Below, one piece after another: positions 10,026 to 21,900 of a DNA stretch of 64,000 nt (within the stretch, counting starts at the first letter, position 1; each line of letters opens with the position of its first letter). Source of the stretch: Stercorarius parasiticus. Taxonomy: Eukaryota; Chordata; Aves; Charadriiformes; Stercorariidae. The translations under genes were made by a program, and so were the position numbers. The DNA lies in NCBI GenBank assembly GCA_013396915.1, contig VWZL01004999.1, positions 5,887-69,886 of the forward strand, read 5' to 3'. A model generated the notes under the pieces. That model was not told where the DNA came from. It searched no databases and was given only the letters and a program-made list of their open reading frames with translations.

Positions 10026-13000
10026 CTGCAAAAGCAAACCATGAAGGCACAAATTATGAAATCATGCTCCATGAAACAAAGATAGAAATAAAATGCATAA
10101 TTTTGCAAATTGTTCTGCATACCAAAGGCATACCACTTTGCCTTTCCATCCTTCTCAAGCTACACTATACACTTGTGGTTTTGCATTCACAGGCATACTG
10201 ATAACACTGACAGACTCTGAGTTCAGGAGTTGGGGTATCAAGCATCTGGCTTAGTCCCTGGCTTCAACTCAACTCCATGCTGGAAACTTAGTCACATTGG
10301 TGAGCACTGATTCATACTTTTAATTTAACACAGTGGAATTGTTTCTGAGAGTGAATGTTTTTCATCTAGCTAGAACTTTAATTAAATTACAATAGTAATT
10401 GTAGGTCACTATATATTCCATTCAAGCATTTGCAACAGCAAAGATCCTTAGTGATAAATATTATCTACTTGGGATTTAATATTAGGAATGCACAGAATAT
10501 TGTTCACTACTTTTGATATCAACATGGAGAAGCAAGAAGCAGAGCTAGTATCGTAAGTGCAGCAGCCCTCTTCAGACAGGTCTCCACAGACCAGGAGAAA
10601 GTGTCCTGAACTTCCGCAGATGGTCTGTCCCTCACTTTAGCCTAGCTATGCAAGACAAGAAGGAAGCGATCAGATTGCCTTGGAGCCCTGTATAAGAGCT
10701 AGGTGTAATTGCTGTGGAGGTTTTTATTCTTGGTGTGAAAATCTCTCTGAAGCAATCCATCCATCCACATTGGAGAGGCTGTGGGGAGGATAAAATGATC
10801 TTTCCAAAACCCAGGGCGCTAGATGCCTGTTCCCCATGGACAAAGATGTGTAGCAAGGCTCTATATTCCTCCCTGTATCATCCAAGGCCTCATTAGTCTT
10901 AGAAAATATTACTTTTTGCAAAGATCCGGCATGCAAATTTCAAGCAACTCTGCTTTATGATAGCAAAAAGAAATAAGGGGTGCCAAACTGTGTCCTTCTA
11001 CTACCAAATATTGTCATCTCACCCAGCACTGGCAAGCCCAACACCTGAACAAGTCACGTGTTATCTTGCTGAGAACTGCATGAGTGGCACTTATTGTTCT
11101 CTGACTTCTCCAGCCTCCTCATTTTCCCCTTTGCCAGCCGATTGCACGCGAGGCCCTCCTCTTCTTCCTGCCCTTCTCCTCCTCCGCCTCAGAAAGGAAT
11201 TCCCCTCTGCTGAGCTCACATGAGGATCTGAAACCAAAACTAACCAGAGCTGCCAGCACCAGCAGAGAGACCAGAAGCCTGAGGAACAGCCACCCTTGTT
11301 TTCCCTACATCTCCCACCACAGCCCTTGGCTGCTGGGAGTGGGGCATCACCTCAGGAGTGGGGCATCATGACAGCTGCGTGAAGGAGAGCAGCACGGCAA
11401 GGAGGAGGGAAGCATTTACTCACTGCCTGGGAAGGGACAAGCGATGAGCCCCTGCGGCTGCTGGTTTCAGTGTCTCCAACTTCCCTCACGGGAAGGAGGA
11501 GCCTTAGCTTCGGAGAGTGACAGAAAGGGAGGGAACTTGGCAAGAAGACAAATATGGTGGAGCTCTCTTCTCCTGCAAGCATCTCTACACACTTGGAAAT
11601 CCCAGAACTCCGTTCTTGACATTCCTTTCTTGTAGAACAAGTGCGTTTGGTTCTGTTTGCCTGAACTTGTTTAACAACAATAGGTGTTTCCTGCAAATTC
11701 TCCATCATTGAATGAGGTGCTGCTGCTGTTCACGTCTCTCAAATGTAATTTCCTGGATTTTTGCTCACCTACCTTGCATGTAAAGCTAAATGCAAGCTGT
11801 AACAGTGAGACAAAAGACCCCAAGGTAAGGAAAAAAAAAAGTATTCATTTTGCACTAAACTAGACACAAATCACAGTTGTTTTCCCCTGCATACTTTTCC
11901 TGCAAATGCTTTGAGTCATCTGACTCTCCTCTGTGACAGCCACATAGGCTGGGTAGGTAGAGGTTCAAGTCAGTAACTCAGGTCGGAAGCAAGTTGCACT
12001 GTGCACCTGGATGATCAAAATGCAGCTCTTGCAGGAGTCCACAATTGCTTGCAACAAAATAAATACCATGGTATGAGTATATTTGAAGCAGAGAGTCCTG
12101 GGCTTTGCTTGATCTTTTGAGGGGAAACAGACGAATACCCTATCCAGAGCACATGAGCAGTTCAGATGTGTAAGAACAGAGACCTGTACTCAGAGAGCTT
12201 TCAGCTCAAAGGGACAGAAGTATGTGTTTACACACACACACACACCCTTTTTTCACCATCTTGTTTTGATTTTTTCTTCCTGTTTTGCATACAGTTCTGG
12301 TTTGGCTGCTATTCATCCAATTTCTGCTGTACTTGCTTTTTGTTAGCAGACTACTGCCTTGTTGCTTGGTTACTTCTATACAACAGCTTCTGAGCTTTTT
12401 AATATTTTTCTTAAGAACCTTGTCTTCATTCACTGTTTCCTCCTAAAAATTAAAATCCCTCGGTTGTGATTCCTGTAAAGATACTCATAGCATTTTTTAC
12501 ACCAAGTGTATGCTGACTGTTACAGTCATGTTGAGCCTACCACATACAGTATCTACCCCTGCAGCCATTATGTCTAGGACATTCTTCAGAACAGACATAC
12601 AGATGCCAGGATCTGTGCCGACTCACTGACAACAAAAACAATGCCCAGGGGCTGCTCAAAGCTTCTGCAAGCAATCCATCCATCACATTAGCAAGACACA
12701 AACAACAAAGCTGGACTTAAAGGTTGAATCCAGAACCTTGCTGTATAATGTACCACCAAAGCCTCAGATGGCTTCACAAGCCATATGCCTGCAGCCGCAG
12801 CTATATTGCTCAGTAGTGAGAAAGGATGGACTCAAATACAACCCCATGCTTTCATACTGCGTGGAACATATCCTTATAGTGCAGCCTACAAATATTCACG
12901 TCTAGACAGCCCTAGCTTGTGTAGGTCTGGACTGTGCTTCCTTGCACATTGCAGAAATACAAGTATCCAAGCATCAGGTCCCTGGCTTACAGTTTAATCC

Positions 13001-15138
13001 AGAGCATCTCAGCTCCCTACACAGCACATGAAAAGAACTGGGTGCATTAGAATGGGATGCAAAATACTAATCACCAGGAACTGTAAAGCACAAGGCTGTG
13101 CCTGGACACCAACTTTTCTTTACAAATTAGATGTCTGAGTCAATAACATGAAAGAAATAAAAACATCCACTCAAGACCTATGATTGCCTGTGTATGTGTT
13201 TGTTCAGAAAAAGAGAGGTCTGCCAGCTGGTATACATGCATCTTGAAGTTCAGACATACCAAGTAGGCTTGCAAAGCAACTGAATATTCCATAAAACGTG
13301 AGAAAAAATGCTGAAGGCATTACCATGATTGTCAAATTTTAAAGTGGTTTTCTTTTGGGTCTTACTATTAAAATCTTTGAATAAATGGAAGGTGTACAGC
13401 CAAGAGCTCTGACATACTAAGCCCTATCTACTGTAATTATCTCATCTCTTTACCATTTAAGAAAACATTTAGTAGAATGTAACTGTCAAGAACCTACTGT
13501 GTCTTGTCTAATAGTTCTATAAGAAAAACAAAGACACATTCAAGAAAAGGCATGAGCCAAAACAAGACCTCCCCACCACTGAGAGGGAGTCGTAGGAAGC
13601 CTGTACAGCTCACTAGCTCAGCAGAAAATCAACCCAAGAAAACAGTGCATCATTTCTTTCTAGGCTGACAGTAAATTCAATCTCAGAGGGATCCAAAGAG
13701 CATGAAAGCTGGTGGGCATACAGGGAGGGCAAGCCATCTCATCACTTCAGCTGTTTATGACACCAAGTCATAAAAGGATTAAAAAACCCTTTTATTTTTC
13801 CACTCAGGAAGAACCTTTTGTGATCTGGTACCTCTTGAAGGTCACATTGTCACTCACTCACAGCTCCCACTGAAGTTCACGCAATACCCTACATTCATCG
13901 GTTTTGCAAATCACTCGAACTCACTTGAGTGGTGTTTCTCATGTGTTCTCTTCATTTGTCCACCAAAGACAATTGCATTATTAAGAAGATATAGAAAGTC
14001 ACAAAACCCTGTTCTTACAAGATCCTACCCGGTGAATCTTGTCTCTATAGAAGACCACACCGCTACTGTCTACCCCAGCGAAGAATCTGTGACATCTGCC
14101 ATTCTCCAAAATTTGAAGAATTACCTTTCTTCTGTGGTGCATGATCAACACTGTTTCACCGAAGCTCCTCGTGCTGAGTTACAGCTCCTCAGCTGGGCTG
14201 TCACTCATCTGTTCTTCCCAACCACGGTGGGTCAGAGGTATAGAAAACAATCTTTTATACAATGCATCAGTACTTTATGGTAAAGAAAGAAGCTTCTTTA
14301 TATTTTGGACCAAATCAGTGACTGCAGGCCAATCTCAAGGTTTGGCAAACACCATTCATGTCCCTATCTATAGCTGTGCCCTACTATTGCCACTGAATTT
14401 CAGCAAAGAATTTACAGCAAATGGAACAAAAATCATATGTTTCTGTGATTTGGTTTCAGCCAGGTCTTATTTACAATGACCACAATGAGTCAAGAAAATG
14501 TCTAGTCAAGAAATTAGTCTGAGTTCATACTGAAGTGAAAGCAGGTTATATAGGCAGAATGATAAAATCTAGAAATTATAGGGTCATCGTAGAACAACAA
14601 GAACTTAACAATTTCTGAACACAAAAGAGGCAAGATCTTCTTAAAAAATTTCCATTGATATGATCACTGACTCATCAATGTGCAGTAAAATGGACCAAAA
14701 CTTTCAGGAGCATTTCTGAAATTGTTAGCATTTTAAGGCTATCCATGCTTCTCTTTTTTTTTTTATAGAAAATAGTAGGGTGTATATCTTGATCAAAACA
14801 GAGGCACGCAAACATGCCATCCCACACAAATTAATTCTTCACCATTAAGAGCTCTATTCATTGCCTAGCACAATTACAGTACAATTTATTAAATAGATTA
14901 TTCCATCTGGAGATCACAGGTCCAAATTCTCACACACCATGATATAGTCTCTATACTTTTCTACGTTATATCACAAAATACAGATGGACGCACCACATCC
15001 TGTACCTTTCCCTGAAGCTCCCAGGGCAGGACCTGGAATAACACACAGCCTTGTTCATTCCTTGGCAACCGAGTGAGAAAAGTATAGTGAGAAAGAAACT
15101 CAGTTGTGTTTTGACCAACTGGTTTATTACAGAGTTTA
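10026..15138. other. 5' flank of the TIR gene and intergenic DNA
   Basis: The untranslated first exon and promoter of the TIR gene should lie here on the minus strand, but I could not pin them down. The 11,100-11,600 segment is more GC-rich than its surroundings and is the likeliest place. A (CA)n microsatellite lies at 12230-12245. No other gene is supported; the frames at 11352-11708 and 14032-14479 carry no motif. Confidence 0.45.
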
Positions 15139-15341
15139 TTACATAGTGCATAAGTGATCTATGGCAACAACCTGTAAGTCATGAAACACGTTTTTAAATG
15201 TTTGAAAGAAACACAAAATTGGAGTGTTTTCCAACTCCAGAGGAATGAAACTGAATAAAGGCGTAACTATTCCATTAATAAAAGATGCCATCAAACAAAG
15301 AAACAGTCCTCCTGCCAAAATCTGGTACTGATTTGCTAGTA
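15139..15341 (-). CDS. Possible terminal exon with a membrane segment
   Basis: On the minus strand an acceptor ('agttgttttcag') opens a 67-codon frame that ends in TAA at 15139. It encodes a strongly hydrophobic segment 'ILAGGLFLCLMASFINGIV' followed by 'TPLFSFIPLELENTPI'. The layout would suit the last exon of a multi-pass membrane protein. I found no partner exon upstream and no family match from memory, so it may be chance or a relic. Confidence 0.2.
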
Positions 15342-16122
15342 CTGAAAACAACTTACAAGTATAAAAGTGTTTCAAGTTACTCCAAACAATGAATTCTCAA
15401 GCATCCTGATCACTAGACCAGCCCCACTGAAATCACCCTCCTAACAAACTAACACAAGTAGTGCTAGTTTTAAAACACTAACATACAGCAGTCTGCTTTG
15501 ATGGGCCAGTTCAGGAAAAGGATTTCAGAACCCGGCACAAATCCTTTTCTACAACTAGACAAAATGAAAACAGTGGATGGTCGCTTACTTCTCCAGGTAC
15601 TTGCTCTTCTGCCTCACTTCAGATTAACTTTGTGGTGACACTGGCACAAACTGTGGAGGACAAAGGCGTTCCCCTCCTATTTCACCCTTCAGTTCCTTTA
15701 GACCCTGTGCTGCACAGAAGAAATTGCCCCAGTTTGAGGCAGCAGGATAGTTTCTTCTTCCCTCTTTTGCCCAGGGGAAGAACTGCAGAGATCAGACAGG
15801 CCACCTGCAGGCTCTGCAAACAGCTAGTCAATACGCCAAGGAAAGGACTCGCAGCAATCGAGAACCTTCTTAGTTCACCCTTCCCCACAATGGCCAAGTT
15901 CCCTCAAAGTTGCCACCCCATGACTGCTAACTTTGCTTGCACCCTTCACCTATTTGATCTGTTTAGGCTGCAACCAAAAGGCCAGGTTTGCTGCCTTTTC
16001 TCCAACATGAGGTCAAATTCTCGGCTAACCCTTAGACACTAGTACTTGTATTTCTGAATGTTCACGCTTCATGCTTCACTTCCTGTGCCTGCTCTGAGTC
16101 CTTCTAAGAGAAAAGCCTTGAT

Positions 16123-16222
16123 CATAGAATCATAGAATCATAGAATCATTGAATGGTTAGAGTTGGAAGGGACCTCAAAGATCACCTAGTTCTAACCCCC
16201 CTGCCATGAGCAGGGACATCAT
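16123..16222 (-). mobile_element. CR1 LINE 3' tip, minus strand
   Basis: Three copies of the CR1 terminal octamer repeat ('catagaat') are followed by 'agttggaagggacctcaaag' and 'ctgccatgagcagggaca'. Only about 100 bases of the 3' end remain. Confidence 0.92.
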
Positions 16223-16574
16223 GATTCGTATTTTCTCTAGGATTTTCTAAGTTTAATAAAACATCTGAGTTTTAATTTAAGAATGGTGGCCATTATTTCT
16301 TCATCTGATACCACCAACACTGTCTTAATGCTTGCAGAGCTGTGTATGCATAAGTCAGAAGTGGTTTCAGGTATATTGTACATGTGCAAACATACCAGCT
16401 CTTCCATGGCACTCAGACCAAGCACAGGAGTGGATCAGAAGCACAAAGCAAATGTCCTAAGTTTTTTGCTCAAGCTCACAGAACAAGCAACGCAGACAGG
16501 AATGGAGTATGATGATACACACTTCAAGCCTGTGGGTCAGTTACAGAGCTACTCTGTATAAAGGGGTAAGTCTG

Positions 16575-16657
16575 CAAAGCCCTTTTCTCCCTGTCCTACT
16601 GGGGGCACAGGAGTGAGCTGCGTGGTCCTAGTTACTGGCTGGGGTTAAACCACAACA
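16575..16657 (-). mobile_element. Start of an avian ERV LTR, minus strand
   Basis: Read on the minus strand it begins TGTTGTGGTTTAACCCCAGC and continues with 'ccacgcagctcactcc', the familiar opening of an avian endogenous retroviral LTR. The rest of the element is not recognisable, so it is a truncated LTR relic. No coding sequence accompanies it. Confidence 0.65.
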
Positions 16658-16699
16658 ACACTCCACAGCCTTTTCAGGCATCTGTTCCTTCTTATCTTC

Positions 16700-17110
16700 A
16701 TGGTAAAACATCTTTTTCCCTTTTATGAAGTAGGAATTTCCCATGTTCCAACTTCTGTCCATTTCCTGTTGTTCTTTAACTACGTCTTTGAGAAGAGTCC
16801 AACTCTGTCTTCTCCACTTTCCTCTTACCTCATTTTAGATAGCCTTCTCAAGTCTGAGCAACTCCAGGTCCCAAAGCCTCTCATGTACGTCACATGCTTC
16901 AGCCCGCTACCCCTCCACTAGGCTCACTCTAGTATGCCAGCTTCTCTCTTGTTCTGGGGCACCCCAAACTGGACACAGTACTCCCGATGTGGTCTCACAA
17001 CTGTTGAATAGAGGGGAGCCACCACTTCCTTCAGCTGGGTGGCTATAGTCTTGCTAATGCAGCTCAGTATGTGGTTGGCCTCATGGGCAGTCTGGTGACT
17101 TGGTTTCAGG
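16700..17110 (-). mobile_element. Old CR1 LINE fragment, minus strand
   Basis: The antisense of CR1 reverse-transcriptase sequence is visible: 'gagaagagtccaactctgt', 'gagcaactccaggtcccaa', 'ccaaactggacacagtactc' and 'gatgtggtctcacaa'. It is more diverged than the other copies and lacks the terminal octamer repeat. Confidence 0.75.
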
Positions 17111-18235
17111 AGTCTTGAGTCGCTCAGAAGCCAATGTCCCCACAGCACAGACAGCACAGATGCACACCTGTCTGTTTCAGGTTGAGTCCTCTGGAGTCCT
17201 TAGTGATCCAACGTGTATTGTCAAAGGAGCTAAGAGCAGAGAGGACAAAGGGACTTTCAGTCAGGACAGTCAGACAAGCAGACCACAGCCACCAAACATG
17301 ATCAAATATTAAATTAACATCATAATGTTAACTTCTTCAACAAAAGATTGTGAAAGCTTCTGTTATTGTTTCCTCCTCTACCCACGGGCTCTCTAAAATA
17401 CCCATCTCTGCTTGTCCTTGCATGTCTAGGATCATGATTAGTCGCCTCAAAAAATACAGATTTTAAGAGTGTTAAAAAAACCCTGTAAAAATATTTCGCA
17501 AATCAAAAACCCTCTGTCCATACCATGCACTTATTCAATACACATTACAGGGTAACTTTGTCCCAAAACATTTCGTGTCAGCCAGGGGTAAGTGCATAGT
17601 AGAGCACAAAGTGTTCCTGCAGCCTTAACATCCCCTGATCTCAGCCAGACCCAGCAAACTGAGTACTGTGCAGGGAAGCATTACTAGGAACTGAGAAGTG
17701 ATCCGGTAGGTCACACCAGCTCCACTCATGTTGCAGCATATGAATCTTCAGACACCCAAACCCATACAGGAGCACAGCCCTGAACCATAGTGTGCATCTC
17801 TGCAACACCCTCCCATAAACCACTTTGCTCTGTGGTTTTGCACATTTTTGGTTCGATGGGGTTTGGTGGTTGTTTCCCCAACAGCAAAGCCAAGGTAGAC
17901 CAAAGTCAACCTTGATCCCTCCACCTCCACCCCGGCCTGAGGATTACTGCAGCAGGTCCTCCCTTTGCGTGTGCTGCCTGCTGCTCCAGGCTCTCTAGAG
18001 ACCCACTTCCCACACATCGCTGGTCCTACACTGCAGGGGCTCTGGGATCTGAGGCTGCAAACAGTGGAGGCAGGGACAAGTCTCCATTCTCCTATAAAAC
18101 AGGCTGAAAGAAGAATTCCTAGAATCGGGAGCAATCCCCATGAGTGTGCACAGGGGCACCAACTGTTTGGATGGGGAGAGCAAATGCAGAGCGTGGTGTC
18201 CCTGGGAAAGAAATCTTGCTTCCCCAGTTTGCTTG
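17111..18235. other. Intergenic, no gene seen
   Basis: The minus-strand frame at 17748-18269 (173 codons) has no recognisable domain and no supporting splice signals; a moderately GC-rich stretch explains it. Confidence 0.45.
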
Positions 18236-18992
18236 GGGAATGTCCTGGTTTGAGGTAAAACAGAAGCAATTTTCTGTTCAGTAATTTTACTTTGTAGCTA
18301 AGCCTCTTCTAACTCTCTGAAACTCTTGAAATTAACGGCATATTGTGCAGAAACTGTTCGCCCTCAGGGAGATAAGACCAAGGAACGGTATGCAGAGAGG
18401 ATCTTGCTTATACTTCTTGCTATAGCAATCAAGGAGAGTTAACTTTGTTATTTGCCCGACTGGAGGATCGGAAATGGAAAAGCGTAGAGGGATCCCACCT
18501 GCAGGGAGGAGCGGACAGGACAGGTGACCCAAAACTGACCAACAGGGTATTCCATCCCATCTGCCCCATGCTCAGTATGAAAGCTGAGGAATCAAAGGTT
18601 CAGCTCTCTTCAATGGCTGGTGTCTGAGGAGGACTCTGTCTGTTTGTCTACCTTTGAACTCAATCCATGCGTTCCAGAATCCAGTTCCTGAATCCAGTTC
18701 CCGAATCCAGTTCCTGAATCCAGTTCCCGTGTGTCGCTGAGTCCAGTCTGGGACTTTCCCTGTGCCTGCCAGTGATGTGATCGTCACCCTGGGAGCTTGA
18801 TACCATTTCGTATATATTGTATCTATTTCATTATTTCCTTTTTATTATTTTATTAATATTTCATTAAAGTAGTTTAGTTCCTTCTAAACTCATAAATCTC
18901 TCTATCTCTCTTCCTCCTCTCCTTGGAGAGAGGGGTGGGGGAGACCATCTGTCGTTTTCATTGGCCAGTCCGTCCCAAACCACAACAGGGAA
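18236..18992 (+). mobile_element. Solo LTR of an endogenous retrovirus with 5-bp target duplication
   Basis: The LTR spans 18241-18987 (747 bp). It starts TGTCCTGGTTTGAGG and ends 'cgtcccaaaccacaaca', giving imperfect inverted ends of the TG...CA type. It is flanked by identical GGGAA at 18236-18240 and 18988-18992, a 5-bp target-site duplication. An 'attaaa' near its 3' part could be its poly(A) signal. No internal retroviral genes flank it, so it is a solo LTR left by recombination. The orientation is given by the TG end and is tentative. Confidence 0.85.
18677..18728 (+). repeat. Four 13-bp tandem repeats inside the solo LTR
   Basis: Four adjacent copies of GAATCCAGTTCCY, alternating in the last base (T, C, T, C). 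The alternation suggests doubling of a 26-bp dimer. It lies in the second half of the LTR, and no function is evident. Confidence 0.85.
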
Positions 18993-21900
18993 GCAATCTG
19001 CTTCCACAATTAAAAACAGTCCCTCTGCAGAGAAGTCAGACCTCTAGGCAGAAACCCTCAGCCGGGTCAGATCCCAGCCATTATAACATTATATTTATTG
19101 TGCAGATTTTGAGATACCACAGGCTTTCCTTTATAGTTTCAGTAACTTCTGACATACCTGTGAGCTGACACTTTGTCCCAACCCAAGGGGCTACCCAGCC
19201 TGGCGGTGTGTGGAGATCATGACCAGGAGTTCGCAAGAGTCCGTAACACACATGGACATGGAGGCTCTTATCCTCCAATTTTCTCTGCTTTATTACAGAT
19301 TATCACAAATACCACACAAATTGCCACTAGCAAGTAAACTACCACAAAAAAAACCCCAACACCTCCAGCAAGTATACATGTGGTTAAGAAAACGAATACA
19401 TATATGTATCTCAAGCTATTACAAATTACTATCAGTATTCAATAGTATAGTATCAATCAATTGCATAGCAACAATCAATTGTATAAAACAAACAATTGTA
19501 TAGCAACAATCAATATTATAGCAACAACCAATAACAGCAACAACTGTACTCCAAGAACGATGCAGTGCATGCTGCTAGAATAGTTTGTGTACCTCTCTTC
19601 ATGGGCCAGCTCTCAATATCAGCTCCTCAAAATCTCTTTGGAGCTGTGTCTTCACAGTGGCAGAAAAGAACATTTTTCCTCATGCATGAGCCCTAATTTA
19701 ATTGGAAAGTGACATCTACAGTGGCAATTCCACAGTTGTTTGGTACTGGAAACATATTATATTATTCCTCATTAAGAAATACTATGTCAGAATGCCATAG
19801 GATATAAAATGACCTCAAAAATTGCAGCAGCATAGTTCAGGGTTTGCCAGGGTAAAAGGCACAGGCACGGCATTTCAAAATGTTTTATATACTACGTGGT
19901 ATTGGTATTTACTGTTAACTGTTATAGCCTTTTCTTTGCACCTGGAGGCTCCTGCTCTAGTTTTAAACCTGGGTTGGGTTGTGCTCATTCGGGATGGGAA
20001 GTGTCAGCAGCTCCCTCCATGCTGGGGACTGCTGGCACTCAAATGCCTCATGCAGCAGGCAGGGGGGCAAGCCCCACATCTCTACATTGCAGATCAACCT
20101 TTCCATGACCACTGTCCAGAATTTAACACCTTCTTGCAGAGCCTTCTGCTGCTTCAGAGAGGCTTTTCAAAGCTGGTAGCTTCTAGTTTGGTGGAGAGTG
20201 CTGCGCTGAAATGGAGAGGTGTTAAAAAAGAGGAAAAACTCCCAAAGCCAAGAGGAAAACTCTCAGAGAAGCAGATGGCGCTGTTTGGAGCAAATGTAGT
20301 TGAGAACATCAGCACTTAGGAAGAGATTATGCCGAGCAGCTCTGCAGGTGATGAAGACACGGGACACTTGTGCTATGAGCTGGCTTGTCCTTGCTGGTCC
20401 CTTGCAGAAAATGGCATCATTCACTACCACTGGCACTTGGAAATCTGTGCAGAAACAAATATGGCTCTAAGCTCCTCCCGTCCTGGACAAACTGGCCTTC
20501 CAGGAGGAAGGTTGTTGTAGGATCCTGACAAAAGCGAGGCCTGTTTCTGTTCTCTCAGCCTATTCTGTCTCTGGGAGAGCATCAATGGACAATGTCTGCT
20601 GGCTCTTATGGTGCTTCCAAGGACCAAAAGGTGCAGTGTGGGGTGCTCTGCCTGGTGTTCTCCTCTAGTTCCTTATTTTTAACTTTCCAGTCCTTGCCTT
20701 CACTTTATTTTTACCCTTTTTCTTCTGCAATCAATTGCTTTCTCTCCATGTTCTCTTTTTTTCTTGCTCCTACCCCACTTTTGAGGCAGGAGGCAGCATA
20801 TATTTTTGTTACGGATGGAAAAACCACCCCTATGGATGGAAATAAACAGTAGAGATAGTGGCCAGGAAATGAAGAAGGACCGGACCCCCACACTTTCTGC
20901 AATTCAGTAGGTGGCAATTCTGCTGAGTGCTACAGGAGCAGGAGCATGCACTCCTGCTCCTAGAGAGCTCGTTCCCTGGTACCTACCATCCTCCCTGCAC
21001 GAGCAGAAGCAGAAGCAGGAAAGCTACCATCACCACCTCAACCTCACTACAACCACAGGAACTGCCGTCCTAGTGCCGCAACCCGTGCCTCCATCCCCAT
21101 CTGCACCTTCATAGTGATCACTCACTGCCCTGCACAGCGAGAGTCATGGGACACAACTCCACACTGTCACCTTGGCCAGCGTGTCACCTACAGAGCGGGG
21201 AGCTGCTGCCCCTTTCCATCATACCCCACGGCATGCCCCACAAACACTGACACTGAAAGAAGGAAGGACACGCGCGGAGGCCCCTCCAAGCACATGCTCC
21301 GCACTGCCCTGTGCCTTGCCCTTCTTGATCCCTTCCCCTCTCCGCATTTTTTTTCAGTTAAGAAAACAGGAAACAAACAAACAAACAAAAAAGTATTGCT
21401 CTGTCCTTACAATGCAGAGATCCTGTCTTGCACTAGCCAGCTGACTGGCAAACATTTTTCATTCCTGTCATAGACCTTACAGGGTAGCATGTGTCTCAGC
21501 AGCTTTATTTCTGCAGACCATAAAGATGCACACAATGAAGTTAGCTACACTGGCTGCAGAGGAGACAGAGAAAGGGCTGGCGTTAACTCCAGGCTTGCTG
21601 AAAACAGTCCCTTCAGACTGCACTGCACTGGTGTTCCTACGCATCCGAGGAGTGCCACATTTAAAGAAATCATCCATATTCCAGTACAGTTTGCTTTCCA
21701 CCTCATGCTCTGTGGGTCTAAGTTGGTAGGAGAGAAAGAGACGGAAGAACAGTTTGTTGTCATTTAGTTACATTTCTTACTTGCTGTCTAACATAGCATC
21801 TTGGATTGTTTTAGAATACTCAAAAAGATTAAGGTATTTGATTAAGGACAGGAAATTAAAATTAGAGAAGTGTTTGTTTAACATCCCAAGCCAAGAACTT

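Noticed and set aside
10020..10052. Upstream ATG extending the TIR frame by 11 codons
   Set aside because: A strong splice acceptor ends at 10026, so this ATG lies in the intron; the ATG ATG at 10019 is the first in the exon.
17748..18269. 173-codon minus-strand frame
   Set aside because: No domain, no splice context, and it runs into the solo LTR; best explained by composition.
19822..20319. 165-codon plus-strand frame
   Set aside because: Contains no motif I know; two other plus frames are open over the same stretch and no splice signals bracket it. Kept only as a note in the intergenic entry.
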